Part shown: in pieces, positions 1-10,793 of the stretch
Position numbering within the stretch: position 1 is the first letter of the stretch
How the letters are laid out: each line of letters begins with the position of its first letter
Notes under the pieces: model-generated
What the model saw: the letters and a program-made list of their open reading frames with translations, nothing else
What the model was told of the DNA's origin: nothing
Databases searched by the model: none
NCBI GenBank assembly: GCA_033060915.1
Contig: CM065385.1
Location: 10,496,501 to 10,560,500, forward strand
Source: Euryodendron excelsum
Taxonomy: Eukaryota > Streptophyta > Magnoliopsida > Ericales > Pentaphylacaceae
DNA: 64,000 nt
Direction: 5' to 3'
Position numbers and translations under genes: made by a program

Positions 1-1099
1 TCCTATCTCTATGAACCGAAAGAGATTGGGGCCTCTCTTTAAAAGATGTCATTCGTATGCATGCTATGAGCCGTTAGGGTTGTTTGCCTTAGGAGTTTTG
101 GTAAGCTTTGAGTGTGCAAGATTGACTTTGGGTCATTCTTTGGGAGTTGATCATATGCATGAAAATGCAGTGACTTAAGTTATTTTGGAACTCTTGCCTT
201 TAAATGGATATTGATGCATGAACACTATAGCTAGTGCATGAATAGCAAATTAGCAGGAATTTAGCAGTTCAAATGGACTAGAGATAAGAAAAATTAAAGC
301 AGTCATCCTTTTCTCCTTGGTTTTGAAATTGACGCTTGTGTCTTAAATTCGGCAGAGGTCCGGCTGTGCGTGGGGTACTACATGAGTATGAGGTTGGGGG
401 TTGACTAATGCTTCTTAGAATGCTTAGTTTCCGAACCTTCAAACCTCCAGTGTCCACCCTTAAGAGGGTGAACCCCATCTTTGGTTGGTGGTTTGAGCAG
501 TGGAACTATTAAGAGGTCATAAGCTAAGAAACTGACACAGCATCTGCCCACAACCAATATATTGTTCCCCTTCTAACTAGAACGGTAGTAACCAAGTAAA
601 ATGCAAATATGAATGCATATGATTATAAGCGCACCAAGTTTGTGTGAAATTTTTAAAAATGGAGGAAAGAACCCAACAACACACATCCGTTCTGTCATAC
701 ATGCATTCATGGCAATTAGAGCATTCCCATAACATAAAGTAAATGTGGACAAGGGTTCACTTACAAAAGAAATACAAAGAGTTAGTGCTCTTCGAAAAAA
801 TTAATGCAAGATAAAAATAAATGATCAATGCAAGAGCATGAATATAGAAATTAATGCAAGAGCATGCATAATAGAATGAATGCAAATGATGACACATGTT
901 GAAAGCTTTAACCAATTTTAAAAATTTTGAAAATAATGTTTGATTTTTACAAACTTATGACTTTTAAAAACTTTTGAACTTTGAAAAATTTGAAAAATGG
1001 ATAAAACTAGACCAAGTAAACGGAGAGTCTAGGTGAATGAGGGTTGAATAGACATGACAATGGCCTAATCCTCTAAGTGTTCTTAGAGGAGGCAATAGC
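1..1099 (-). mobile_element. 5' leader (internal region) of a minus-strand Tat/Ogre-like Gypsy element
   Basis: Read on the minus strand this directly follows the LTR that ends at 1100. It matches the plus-strand leader at 51500-51976 and 56804-57050 in the same order: a block around the CACTTAGAGG motif next to the primer site, the block with GTGAACCCTTG (near 745-770 here), the block with TTGGTTGTGGGCA (near 540-570), and the block around CTCTGCC followed by AAGACACA (near 320-360). No intact ORF is seen; the short ORFs here are noise. The rest of this element should lie left of the window. That it is an internal region is well supported by the paired comparison. The Tat/Ogre assignment is an inference from LTR size, leader layout and the gag remnant of the sister copy. 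Confidence 0.7.
1078..1099 (-). promoter_or_regulatory. Degenerate primer-binding-site region beside the minus-strand LTR
   Basis: These bases sit just inside the LTR end (TG at 1100 read on plus). The equivalent place in the plus-strand sister element is 51499-51520, which reads CCAGTGACTCCACTAGG and resembles the TGGCGACTCCGCTGGGG-type site that I recall from Tat/Ogre elements and attribute to tRNA-Arg. The minus copy is more diverged. Position is well supported; the tRNA assignment is from memory and tentative. Confidence 0.4.
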
Positions 1100-3000
1100 T
1101 GTCATGCCCCAATTTTTAACCAAGTCCTTTTGGCTCAAGAAAAGCACAGTACTCTCTCTATTAGAACTTGTCTTCCTAAAAGTACAATACGACGGGAGTT
1201 TGAATTTGAAAACTTGATTTAATTTAAGAACTTTTTGAAAAAATTGGGAGTCGCCATCTAACATAGTTAAAGATATATTAGGTCACCTAAAACTAAGTGT
1301 AATCTAAGGATTAAACTTAGGTTTTTTGAAAAGGTTTTGAAGGCATCTTTCTTAAGAAGGTTTTTGGAAAAGAAGTCTTAGTATCCTTTTAAAAGCCCTT
1401 TTGAAAACGTAACTCCAATTTTGGTCTTTAAAATAGAAATCTATGGTCCGAGAGTTAGTTATGTGCAGGGAAAACATTCTAAGATCATCACCTTACCCTA
1501 CCCTTTTGGTACCTACTATACAATCATCCTTAATTCACTCATATAAATAACCAGTTACTAAAAGTCCACCTATAACCACTTTAGAGTTTTGAAAACGGGG
1601 TTTGGTCATCACTTTTTGGATCAATGATGCATGATGCATGTTTTTAGAAAGATCTTTGTAAATAGAAAAGTTTTGAAGTGTGACTTGAAATAGAAACTTT
1701 GATTGAGGGAGCATTTTGAAAATGGACATTTGACTTGGAAAAAGGGTTATGACCGTACCATTTTAGTTACCTACGTATCTCATTTGGTGAAAACCAGGTC
1801 ATTCGTAGTTGGGGCAAGGACCCAATTGAAAATGGACTCATGGGATTCTTGAAAGGTTTTTAAAAGTTGAACTCAAGAGAACTTGGACTTGGACTTGGAC
1901 TTGGACTTGGAGATTTTTTAAAGTGCCTTGGAAATAGGACTTGGAATGTTTTGAATATGCCTTCAAAATATGATTTGGATTGTTTTTGGAAAGTTCTTGA
2001 AGTTGAACTTGAATGTTATTGAAATATTTTTTAAAGTGCATTTTGGAAGCAACTTGAAAAAGTTATAGAAAGTTTTGAAAGCAACTCAAGGGAGTTTTGG
2101 AATAGAACTTGAGAAAATTTTGATGTGTTTTGAAAGTAACTCAAGAGAGTTTTGAAATATTTGAAATAACTTAAGAGAGTTTCTAAAATATTTTTTAAAC
2201 AACTCAAGAGAGTTTGGAAGTGTTTTTGGAAGCTTGATTAGAGATTTTTGAAATGTTTTTGAAATTACTCAAGAGAGTGTTGGAATGTTCTTGTTTTGAA
2301 AATCTTAGAAATGGAGTTTGTATTCGAAAAAGTTCTTGTGAACTTGTCTTTGAAAGGCTTTTGAAAAACATTTTTATGTACTTTGTGAAAGGTATCTTGA
2401 ATATCTCATCACCTTTGAGAGGTTAACTAAAAATAGATAAACTCCTTTAAGGCTATGACTTTTGAAAAAAAATTTAGAAAAGGGCCTACGGACTTCTCTT
2501 GGGTTTTTAGAGTGTTAGGGTTATAGAACCTTACTTGATATCTCACCTCCCTTGAACAACCTCAACCATGTAAGGTCTAAGATTACTTCAATGTTGCGAC
2601 TCTTGATAATCATTCTTGAAAAGACCTTTGGAAAACATTTAAGGTTTTAGAACCCTAATATGAATAACCTTGAAGGTTGTATTTAATGTATCACTTTCCT
2701 TTGGAGGCCCTAACCATGAGAGTGTTAAGACCATGTTAGGAGTGTGAGCTTTGAAAACATTTTAAAAATAGTTTTTGGAAATGTTAAGTATCTAGCCATT
2801 TTAGTCAAGACAAACTTAAGAGACTTTTGGGAAATCACTTTGAAACGGGGCATGGTGATATTTGAAATGACTTTCGACATGATTTTGGAAACTCAAGAGA
2901 GTATAGTATTGTTTTTGGAAGGATGCTATGGAAAATCATCTTGATTGGAAGGTGTTTGAAAAAGGTTTAGAGTTAAGAGTATTGAAGCCAACTGACTTGT

Positions 3001-3005
3001 TGGGA
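3001..3005. repeat. Target-site duplication, left copy (TGGGA)
   Basis: Perfect match to TGGGA at 7733-7737 on the other side of the solo LTR. Confidence 0.85.
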
Positions 3006-4586
3006 TGCAAGCACCCTATTTTTGCTCGATTGGTAGTCTCCGATCCGTCCAGACTTGAGTTCAAGTCAATATGAACATATTCTAGTTTCTCAATCCTAAT
3101 CCAATCAATCCATCGCTTCATGGGACCGCAAGGCCCAAATAGAGGCAAAATGACCAAAATGCCCTTGGGGGCATTGTTCGGTCCAATTCTAGTGGGCATG
3201 TTTTCTCGAAGACGGTAAGTCCCCTTTTCAAATCCAATTCTAATCCAACTTCGAGTCCAATTCCAATTCCAGTCCACCCCTCGAGAAAGTTGATTCCTCA
3301 AGGCGGTAAGTCCATCCTGTCTGGCATGTCTTTCGAAGAAAGTTCTTCGAAATGGTAAGTCCCTTTAAACCTGTCGACCGAGATGAGACTCCAAGTCCCC
3401 GATATGATAGAACGGTCCACCTTTGGCGCCTACTAGCCCGCCAATACAAAAATGTCCGTTTCAGCATGCCTTTTGAGAAAGTTGATTCTTCAGGCGCTAA
3501 ATCCACCTAGCAACTTCTAGAGATTAGGCAATCTCTGGAATGATCGCGACCCATTAGAGTAACAAAAATACTCGTAAATATTGCAACCGTCAGAGTGATG
3601 GAAACACTCGTAAATAGGTCGATATAGGGAGTTTCCAGCAAACTCCTATATCATGTGATCATCGTCAAAGTAATGGAAACACTCAAAACCCAGGTCAACA
3701 CCCGTGCCTACTAGCCCACTTCGGTAAAAAATGACCTAACTGCCCCTAGGGTCATTTCCAACACATTTCTCGAGAAAGTACTAAGTCCTCAGAATGGTAA
3801 GTCCACCTTTCCAAGATTGTCTTAAAGGCAATCCGGCATGATTAGGTGCCTTCTAGTCAGTTTCAGGCTAATTGCGAGACTTTCGGGTCGAGATGATCAT
3901 TTTGGCCCTAGGCATCCAAATGCCCACGAAACCACACCGGCTCTGGGTATCAAGTTGGTAACCTCCCGAGAATACTTCTTATAGTATTCCTAACCTTTCG
4001 TTACCTTTCGGATCATTCCGAGTCGATTCCGGCAAACCTAGTGCAAAATGACCGTTTTGCCCCTAGTGGGCCGGTCTCCTCTTCCGACCACACCGGCTTT
4101 GGGTATCAAACCGTTAACCCTTGGGAACATTTTAAATAATGTTTTTGAACCTTTAGTCTTCTTTCGGGCCATTCCAAGTTCGTCCCGGTAGCTTTCTGGC
4201 CCGATTGACCGTTTTGCCCCTATTGGTCCGGTCAACTCCTTCAACAATTCTTGTCATCATTTTTCAGGTCTGTTACCCCCAGGACCCTATTCTAAGAGTT
4301 CTTGTCCCTTTTCGGCCTTCCGGGTCATTCCCGGCTCCTTCAAATCACTCCCAGACCTTCAAGAGTCACTCCTAGTGAAGCCAAGCTAAAAATTACATAG
4401 TAGTCACTAGTACAGGCGCCCAAATCTTTTGAAGATACGTTTCTTGCCGATCTTAAAACTTTCCTAAGTGTCTGGCACCACTAGTAGTGGCGCCTAGCCA
4501 AATATTGGCTTGGCACCACTCATAGTAGCGCCAGAAGGAATTTTTGCCTAGCGCCACTGCAACAGGTGCTAGGTCATTCTTCTCTT

Positions 4587-4594
4587 TATAAATA
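4587..4594 (+). promoter_or_regulatory. LTR TATA box (TATAAATA)
   Basis: TATAAATACAGAGC lies about 1.58 kb into the LTR and is conserved in all better-preserved copies (10786, 26899, 48474, 53550 on plus; 23004 on minus). It is the likely core promoter that starts element RNA. GC-rich inverted repeats precede it by roughly 30-130 bp. Confidence 0.6.
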
Positions 4595-5459
4595 CAGAGC
4601 TTCCTACAACGTGAAAAGGGTCCGCAAACTCAGTCTGAAAACCCTGTTATTCGATATACAGAGCTCGTAGCCTCTCTAAACCCTAGCCTCCTTTAGGTTT
4701 TCCAAACCCTAGCCACCATACACCAAACCCTAGCCTCCTATACACTCGCATACACTCTTATACACTTATACACTAGCCTCAAAGCCTCCATTGAAGACTT
4801 GAAGTGCTACAACTTCGAAGCTCCCGAAGATCAAAGACAATTTCTCGAAGACTGAAGCGAAGTAAGGACTGAAGGAAGAAAAGCAAAGCGCGCAAAGCAA
4901 AACAAAATAAATAAGACACAAGGTAAGCTCCCTATTTACATTTACACAACTCCCCCTCTCTCTTCTCCCTCCGAACCCACTTGGGTTTTCTTCTATTTTA
5001 ATCCCCCATCTTCTTCCCTTTCCCCCCCCCCCTTTCTTGCATGCTTGAAACAAGGGACTTCCCGGTCAATGTGTAGGATTAGGCTATTGGAGGTCACCAC
5101 GTCGGGGGTTTTCTTTTAGTCTAACCAAAGACTACGTGGATTTGGCCCCCTTGATTTTGTGGTGAAGTCTTTAACCTTGTATGTTCACGACCCTAACTTG
5201 CATTATGTATATCATGATCTTGCATCTCTCCAAAATTCATTTTTAAACTTGCTTTCAAAACTTGCATCAAAATCTTCTTTTTCAAAACTTGTTTTCAAAA
5301 TCACAATCCTAACGTGATTCTAACCTTTTCATGGTTATGGTTGCTTTAGGAAAGTGTTACATTTAAAGTGACCAATATGGTCCATATTTTCAAATCATCG
5401 TTGTTTTCAAAACAACTATCTTAAAGTGGTTCTAACCTTCTTATGGTTAGAATCGTTTT

Positions 5460-6900
5460 AGGAAAGTGAGGTATTTTATATACTTTTTAAAAAACTCTCT
5501 TTTCAAATCTCTCATTCTAAAAATCTCTTTTCTAACATACTTTTTAAAAACTCTCTTCAATCTCCTTTTCAAAATTCCTCGTCAAAATTGTTTTCTAAAA
5601 ACTCTCTTCAAAATCTCTTTTTCAAAACTCCTAAAATCTCTTTCCTAAAAACTCTTTTCAAAATCCCTTTCTAAAAACTCCTTTTTAGGATCTCTTTCCA
5701 AAAATCTTTGTTTCCAAAAACTCTTTTTTAGATCTCCTTCTAAAAATCTTCCTTTTCAAAAATTCTACTTTCTAAAAACTCTTTACCTTAGAGTCCATGT
5801 CAAGCCCTAGAGCCAACAATTAGGAAACCCTGATTTTTCTTCCCAAAAAATATGATTTCCAATTCCCTCTTTTGGCCTCAAAACCTAGGTTTCCAAAATC
5901 TCTTATTGTCTACATCAAAACTATATATATTTCCAAAACCTATAGTCTTCCCAAATCTATGATTTTTAAAACTCCATCTTTCCAATTCCATGTCAAGTCA
6001 AATCTTCCCTTTAGGAAACCAAATCCAATATCCCCCGTTTAGGAAACTAGATCCTATCCTCTGTTTTTTGAAACAAAATCCAATTCTTGGATTTAGGAAA
6101 TAGGAATCCCACTCCTTCCTAATCTAATACCTTCCTAAACCTTAGGTTTCCAAAACTTAAACTTTCAAATCATTCCTTAAACTTTAAGCTTCTAAATCTT
6201 TCCTAATTCTAACTTCTCTTAATTCCATACTTTTCTAAATCCCAACTCTCCAAATCTAAATATTCAAATCTTTCTAAATTTCAAACCTTTCCAAAACTCT
6301 AAACTTTCTTAAATTCAAATCTTTCCAAAATCCTAAACTTTCTAAATTTTAAATCTTTCCTAAATTTCAAATCTTTCTACATTTTAAATCTTTCCAAATC
6401 CAAAAATGTCCAAATTTAAAACTTTCCTAAGTTAAAACTTTCTAAATTGAAAACTTTCCAATTTCGAAATCTTTCCAATTTTAAACTTTCCTAATTCGAA
6501 ATATTTCCTAATTCAAAATATTTCCTGAAACAAATCTTTCTTATTTTGAAAACCTCTCCTAATTCAAAACTTTCCTATTTTGAAACTTTCCTAATTCAAA
6601 TTCTTCCTAAATCTAATCTGTCATGATCTTCCAAGTCCAACATTCGAGTCAAATCTTTTCTCGAAACTTTTCCAAGTTAAGTCAAATCTTTCTTAAACCT
6701 CAAGTCTTTCCTAAATCTTATCTTTCCTAAGTCTAGGTTTTCCAAAGTTCTATCTTTCCAAAACTAGTCCAAGTTCTCTTCCAAGGGTCAAAACCTCTTT
6801 CAAGTTCAATTATAGATCTAAGTTCAATCCTGATTTCCTAATCTTCCAATTCGAATCCCAAATCAAAATCTCTTTCTTCCAATTATACCTTCTATTTTTA
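5460..6900 (+). repeat. Degenerate pyrimidine/A-rich, G-poor block of the LTR
   Basis: About 1.4 kb built from loosely repeated words such as TTTCCTAAA, AACTTTCC and AATCTTTCC, with very few G on the plus strand. The equivalent block is in every long LTR copy (for example 11660-13500, 27770-29330, 49380-50420, 54410-55560) and inverted in 20900-22450. It is downstream of the TATA box, so it would be transcribed as C/U/A-rich RNA. It has no coding potential. Confidence 0.6.
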
Positions 6901-7737
6901 ATCAGAATCTTGTCCAAATTACGACTGACCTGATTCCTCAAAAGAGATGCGTAGGCAACCTTCATGGGTGCGGTCACAATCTTTTTCAAGCTTCTATTTT
7001 CACAGCTTTTTCCAATTTCCAATTCCATGATCTGTTTCAAACTTCTAATTTCAAAATTTATATTTCTAAATCTTTATTTCCAATCTCTAAAATTTTCTTT
7101 CAATTTCAAATCTATCTTTTCAAATCTCTTTTCCAAAATCGAATCAAGTTCTTTCAAATCTATTTCCAAATCAAATCTTTTTTCTTGCATTTACATATCA
7201 TAAATCATGTCTTTTCAAAAATTCTTTTCTAAAGTGGATAGTTTTGGACATTTGTTAGTTGAATACTCTCATAGGTGAATCTAGGGTGAATATACATGTA
7301 GGTACCGCAAGAGTGGGGTAGGGTGATGGCTTAGTGTGTCTTCCCTACACATAACCAACCTCCGAACCTAGATCACTATTTTCGAAAGACCAAAATGGAG
7401 TTATTTTCCTAAAAAGGGCTTAAATATTTTTCAAAGGTTGCTAAACAACCTATTTTCCTAAAAACCTTCTCTTAAGAAAGTATTTTCAAAATCATTTTCA
7501 AAAACCCTAAGTGTAGTCTTCGGATTGTGCTTAGCTTTTAGGTGACCTAACTTACCTTAATCAAGTTAGGTGGCGACTCCAAATTGTTTTCCAAAAGCCC
7601 TTTATTGATACCAATTTTTAATTCAAACCTAGTTGCACTCATTCTTCTAGGAGGGTGAGTTCTAACGAGAGAGTACAATATTTTTTCCGCTTGTGTGTGT
7701 ATTCCTCGAGGGCGAAAAATATGAGCGCGACATGGGA

Positions 7738-8045
7738 TGACCTAGGTTAACTAACTAGGTTAAGCTAGGTTTAAGGTCACTTAAGGTTAGGTTAACCTAT
7801 GGTTAAGGTGACCTAAGGTTAGGTTAACCTGGGGTTAAGGAGACTTAAGGTTAACAAGGTTAAGTTGACCTTAGGTTTGGTTGACCTAGGGTTAACTAAC
7901 TAAGGCTAGGTTAACCTAGGGTTTGGTTGACCTAGGGTTAACTAGCCAAGGTTAGTTTAATATAGGTTTTGATTGACCTAGGATTAACTAACTTGGGTTA
8001 GGTTAACCTAAGATAAGACACTTAGGACCAAGTTAACCTAGGGTT
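7738..8045 (-). repeat. Degenerate GGTTAACCTAGG-type repeat block
   Basis: Repeated TTAACCTAGG / GGTTAACCTA words with irregular spacing. The same block, inverted, is at 19135-19341 and 34749-34860 in the plus-strand subfamily B LTR. It is part of the LTR, not a telomere: the words do not form TTTAGGG arrays. Confidence 0.6.
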
Positions 8046-8559
8046 TTAGAAAGTGGTTTTGAAAAGTGGTTTCGCACTAGGGTCCGTTTCGAACTAGGGT
8101 TTGGACGTAGTAGTTTTTGAAACGTGATTTTGAACTAGAGTTTGGACCTAGTGGTTTTGGAAAAGTAGTTTTATGCACGAAACTTGAAAATGTGTCTTGA
8201 AAACCATTTTACGAAAACACTCAAGTGAGTTTTTGGGTTCATATGGTTGGTACTTGAAAATCACTCAAGAGAGGGTTGCCTTAGAGCCATTATAACCACT
8301 AACTCAAGGAATGAACTTTTTGTTAGCACCCCATTTTTGACCGCTCGGCAGTCTACACTCCGTCCAGACTTGTTTTCAAGTCATTGTGGGCATATTCCAA
8401 TCGAAACCAATCCTCTAGGTCCAAATTCCGTCTTTCCATCGCTTCGCGGGCCTGTCAGGCCCAAATAGAGGCAAAATGACCAAAATGCCCTTAGGGGCAT
8501 TGTCCTTTCTTATTCCAATTCCAATCCCTCTCTCGAGACAGTTTATTTCTCGAGACGGT

Positions 8560-9735
8560 CCGAGTAGCAAAACTACTCACAAAACCGTTAGAGTGGCGGA
8601 AACACTCACAAAACCGTTAGAGTAGCGGAAGTACTCACAGAACCATTAGAGTGGCGGAAACACTCACAACCCAGGCACGTCTCTTCGGAGATGGTAAGAC
8701 CCCTTTCCAATCCCACTCTCGAGACAGTTTATTCCTCGAGACGGTTCCAACCTAGGCACGTCTCTTCAGAGACGGTAAGACCCCTTTCCAATCCCTCTCT
8801 CGAGACAATTTATTCCTCGAGACGGTCTGAGTAGCAAAACTACTTACAAAACCGTTAAAGTAGCGGAAATACTCACGAAGCCGTTAGAGTAGCGGAAATA
8901 CTCAACCCCATCCGAGTAGCGGAAATACTCCCAAATCATCAACCCCGTCTGAGTAGCGGAAATACTCACAAAACCGTTAGAGTAGCGGAAATACTCAACC
9001 CCGTCCGAGTAGCGGAAATACTCCCAAATCATCAACCCCGTCTGAGTAGCGGAAATACTCACAAAACTATTAGAGTAGCAGAAATACTCACAAAACCGTT
9101 AGAGTAGCGGAAATACTCACAAAACCGTTAGAGTAACGGAAATACTCAACCCTGTCCGAGTAGCAGAAATACTCCCAAATCATCAACCCCGTCTGAGTAG
9201 CGGAAATACTCACAAAATCGTTAGAGTAGCAGAAATACTCACAAAACCGTTAGAGTAGCGGAAATACTCAACCCCGTCCGAGTAGCGGAAATACTCCCAA
9301 ATCATCAACCCCGTCCGAGTAGCGGAAATACTCACAAAACCGTTAGAGTAGCGGAAATACTCAACCCCGTCCGAGTAGCGGAAATACTCCCAAATCATCA
9401 ACCCCGTTTGAGTAGCGGAAATACTCACAAAACTGTTAGAGTAGCAGAAATACTCACAAAACCGTTAGAGTAGCTGAAATACTCACAAAACCGTTAGAGT
9501 AGCGAAAATACTCAACCCTGTCTGAGTAGCAGAAATACTCCCAAATCATCAACCCCGTTTGAGTAGCGGAAATACTCACAAAACCGTTAGAGTAGCAGAA
9601 ATACTCATAAAACCGTTAGAGTAGCGGAAATACTCAACCCCGTCCGAGTAGCGGAAATACTCACAAATCATCAACCCTGTTAGAGTAGCGGAAATACTCA
9701 CACCGTTAGAGCGGCGGAAACACTCAAAACCTAGG
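8560..9735. repeat. Dyad minisatellite array, GAGTAGCGGAAATACTC core, with 366-bp higher-order repeat
   Basis: More than 30 copies of a 17-bp core whose ends pair (GAGTA/TACTC) around a GCGGAAA loop, separated by short linkers of three kinds (CACAAAACCGTTA, AACCCCGTCC, CCAAATCATCAACCCCGTCT). Larger segments recur every 366 bp (starts near 8844, 9210, 9576), so the array has higher-order structure. Other LTR copies keep only a few cores, for example 25866-25925, 47475-47535 and 52575-52640. Minus-strand ORFs here are translations of the repeat, not genes. Confidence 0.85.
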
Positions 9736-9825
9736 TCAACACCAGTGGCTGTTAGCCCACTTCGGTGGAAAAGGACCAAACTACCCTTAGGGCCTTTTTT
9801 GAGACTTTTCGGTCATTTTGTTTGT

Positions 9826-9904
9826 TGTGGGGGTTGGGTTGGTGGGGTTTGGGTGGGGTGGGGGGGGGTGTGTTTGGGGGGGGTGGGGGTGTTGTTGTTT
9901 GGGA
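9826..9904 (+). repeat. G/T-only tract with G-quadruplex potential
   Basis: About 80 bp composed almost only of G and T, with many runs of three or more G, including runs of 8 or 9. It sits where other LTR copies have normal mixed sequence. It could be a real low-complexity insertion or an assembly/base-calling artefact. Confidence 0.6.
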
Positions 9905-10638
9905 GATGACCATTTTGCCCCTAGGCATCCGAACGCCCTAGGAACCACACCGGCTCTGGGTATCAAAGCGATAACCTCCTGAGAATACTTTTTATAGTGT
10001 TCTTAACCTCCCCTTACCTTTCCGGACCATTCCGAGTCAGTTCTGGCCAACCCGGTACAAAATGACCGTTTTGCCCCTGGAGGGCCGGTCTCCTTCTTCG
10101 ACCATACCGGCTGTGAGTATCAAACCGGTAATGTCCCAAGAATACTTTTTATAGTATTCTCAACCTTCCTTTACCTTTCCGGACCATTCCGAGTCAGTTC
10201 CGGCAAACCTGGTACAAAATGACCGTTTTGCCCCTAGTGGGCCGGTCTCCTTCTCTGACCACGCCGGCTCTGGGATTCAAACCGGCAACCTATGGGAACA
10301 TTCTAAATAATGTTTCTAGATCCCAAGTCTTCTTCTAGGATAGTCTGAGTCTATCCCGGCAGTTTTCCAGTTCGGTTAACCGTTTTGCCCCTAAAGGCCC
10401 GGTCGACCTTTCCAACACATCTTATCCTCACTTTTCAAGTCAAATACCTCCAGGACACTATTTTAAGTGTTCCTGCTCCTTTCTGGCCCCCCGGGTCATT
10501 CCCGGCTCTTTCAAATCATTCCCGGACTTTCCGGAGTCACTCCTAGTGAAGCCAGGCTAAAATTTACATGGTAGTCACTAGTACAGGCGCCCAAATCTAG
10601 TCAAAGATACGTTGCTTGCCGACCTTAAACCTTTCCTA

Positions 10639-10770
10639 ATTGGCTTGGCGCCACTACCTTTCCTAATTGGCTAGCGCCACTAGTAGTGGCGCCAAGCCAA
10701 AAAATGGCCTGGCGCCACTCCTAGTGGCGCCAGTGTAAAGTTTGCCCTGGCGCCACTGCAACAGGCACTA
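10639..10770 (+). promoter_or_regulatory. GC-rich inverted-repeat cluster upstream of the LTR TATA box, with E2F-like sites
   Basis: Contains TTGGCGCC at 10645, GCGCCACT-AGT-AGTGGCGC and TGGCGCCACT-CCT-AGTGGCGCCA, all within about 150 bp upstream of TATA at 10786. TTGGCGCC fits the plant E2F consensus TTSSCGSS. Related clusters occur before the TATA in the other copies (4470-4560, 26785-26885, 48395-48465, 53470-53535, and inverted at 23030-23115). A regulatory role is an inference. Confidence 0.45.
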
Positions 10771-10785
10771 GGTTTGTCCTCCCTT

Positions 10786-10793
10786 TATAAATA
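10786..10793 (+). promoter_or_regulatory. LTR TATA box (TATAAATA)
   Basis: Same position and context as in the other long LTRs: CCCTTTATAAATACAGAGCC. Confidence 0.6.

Larger units (their letters stand above)
3006..7732 (+). mobile_element. Solo LTR (subfamily A), 4727 bp, TSD TGGGA
   Basis: It starts TGCAAGCACCC and ends GCGCGACA. It is flanked by perfect 5-bp duplications TGGGA at 3001-3005 and 7733-7737. Order inside: a U3 of repeated short modules (GGTAAGTCC, the CCACACCGGCTCTGGGTATCAAA block), E2F-like TTTGGCGC at 3422, inverted GGCGCCAC-type repeats near 4480-4560, TATA box at 4587, then about 3 kb of C/T/A-rich R-U5-like sequence. There is no internal region or second LTR. The standard reading is a solo LTR left by LTR-LTR recombination. 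Small ORFs inside are not convincing genes. Confidence 0.85.

Noticed and set aside
2936..3506. Minus-strand ORFs of 121 and 88 aa
   Set aside because: They lie across the LTR start, in sequence shared by every LTR copy with different stops; composition is not protein-like.
8560..9735. Regular repeat-and-spacer look suggesting a CRISPR array
   Set aside because: The linkers are themselves repeated in three types, the array lies in an LTR with a TSD, and everything else is plant nuclear DNA. It is a minisatellite.
8844..9779. Three repetitive minus-strand ORFs (about 70 aa each)
   Set aside because: They are translations of the dyad minisatellite, spaced by its 366-bp period, with no start context or independent coding signal.
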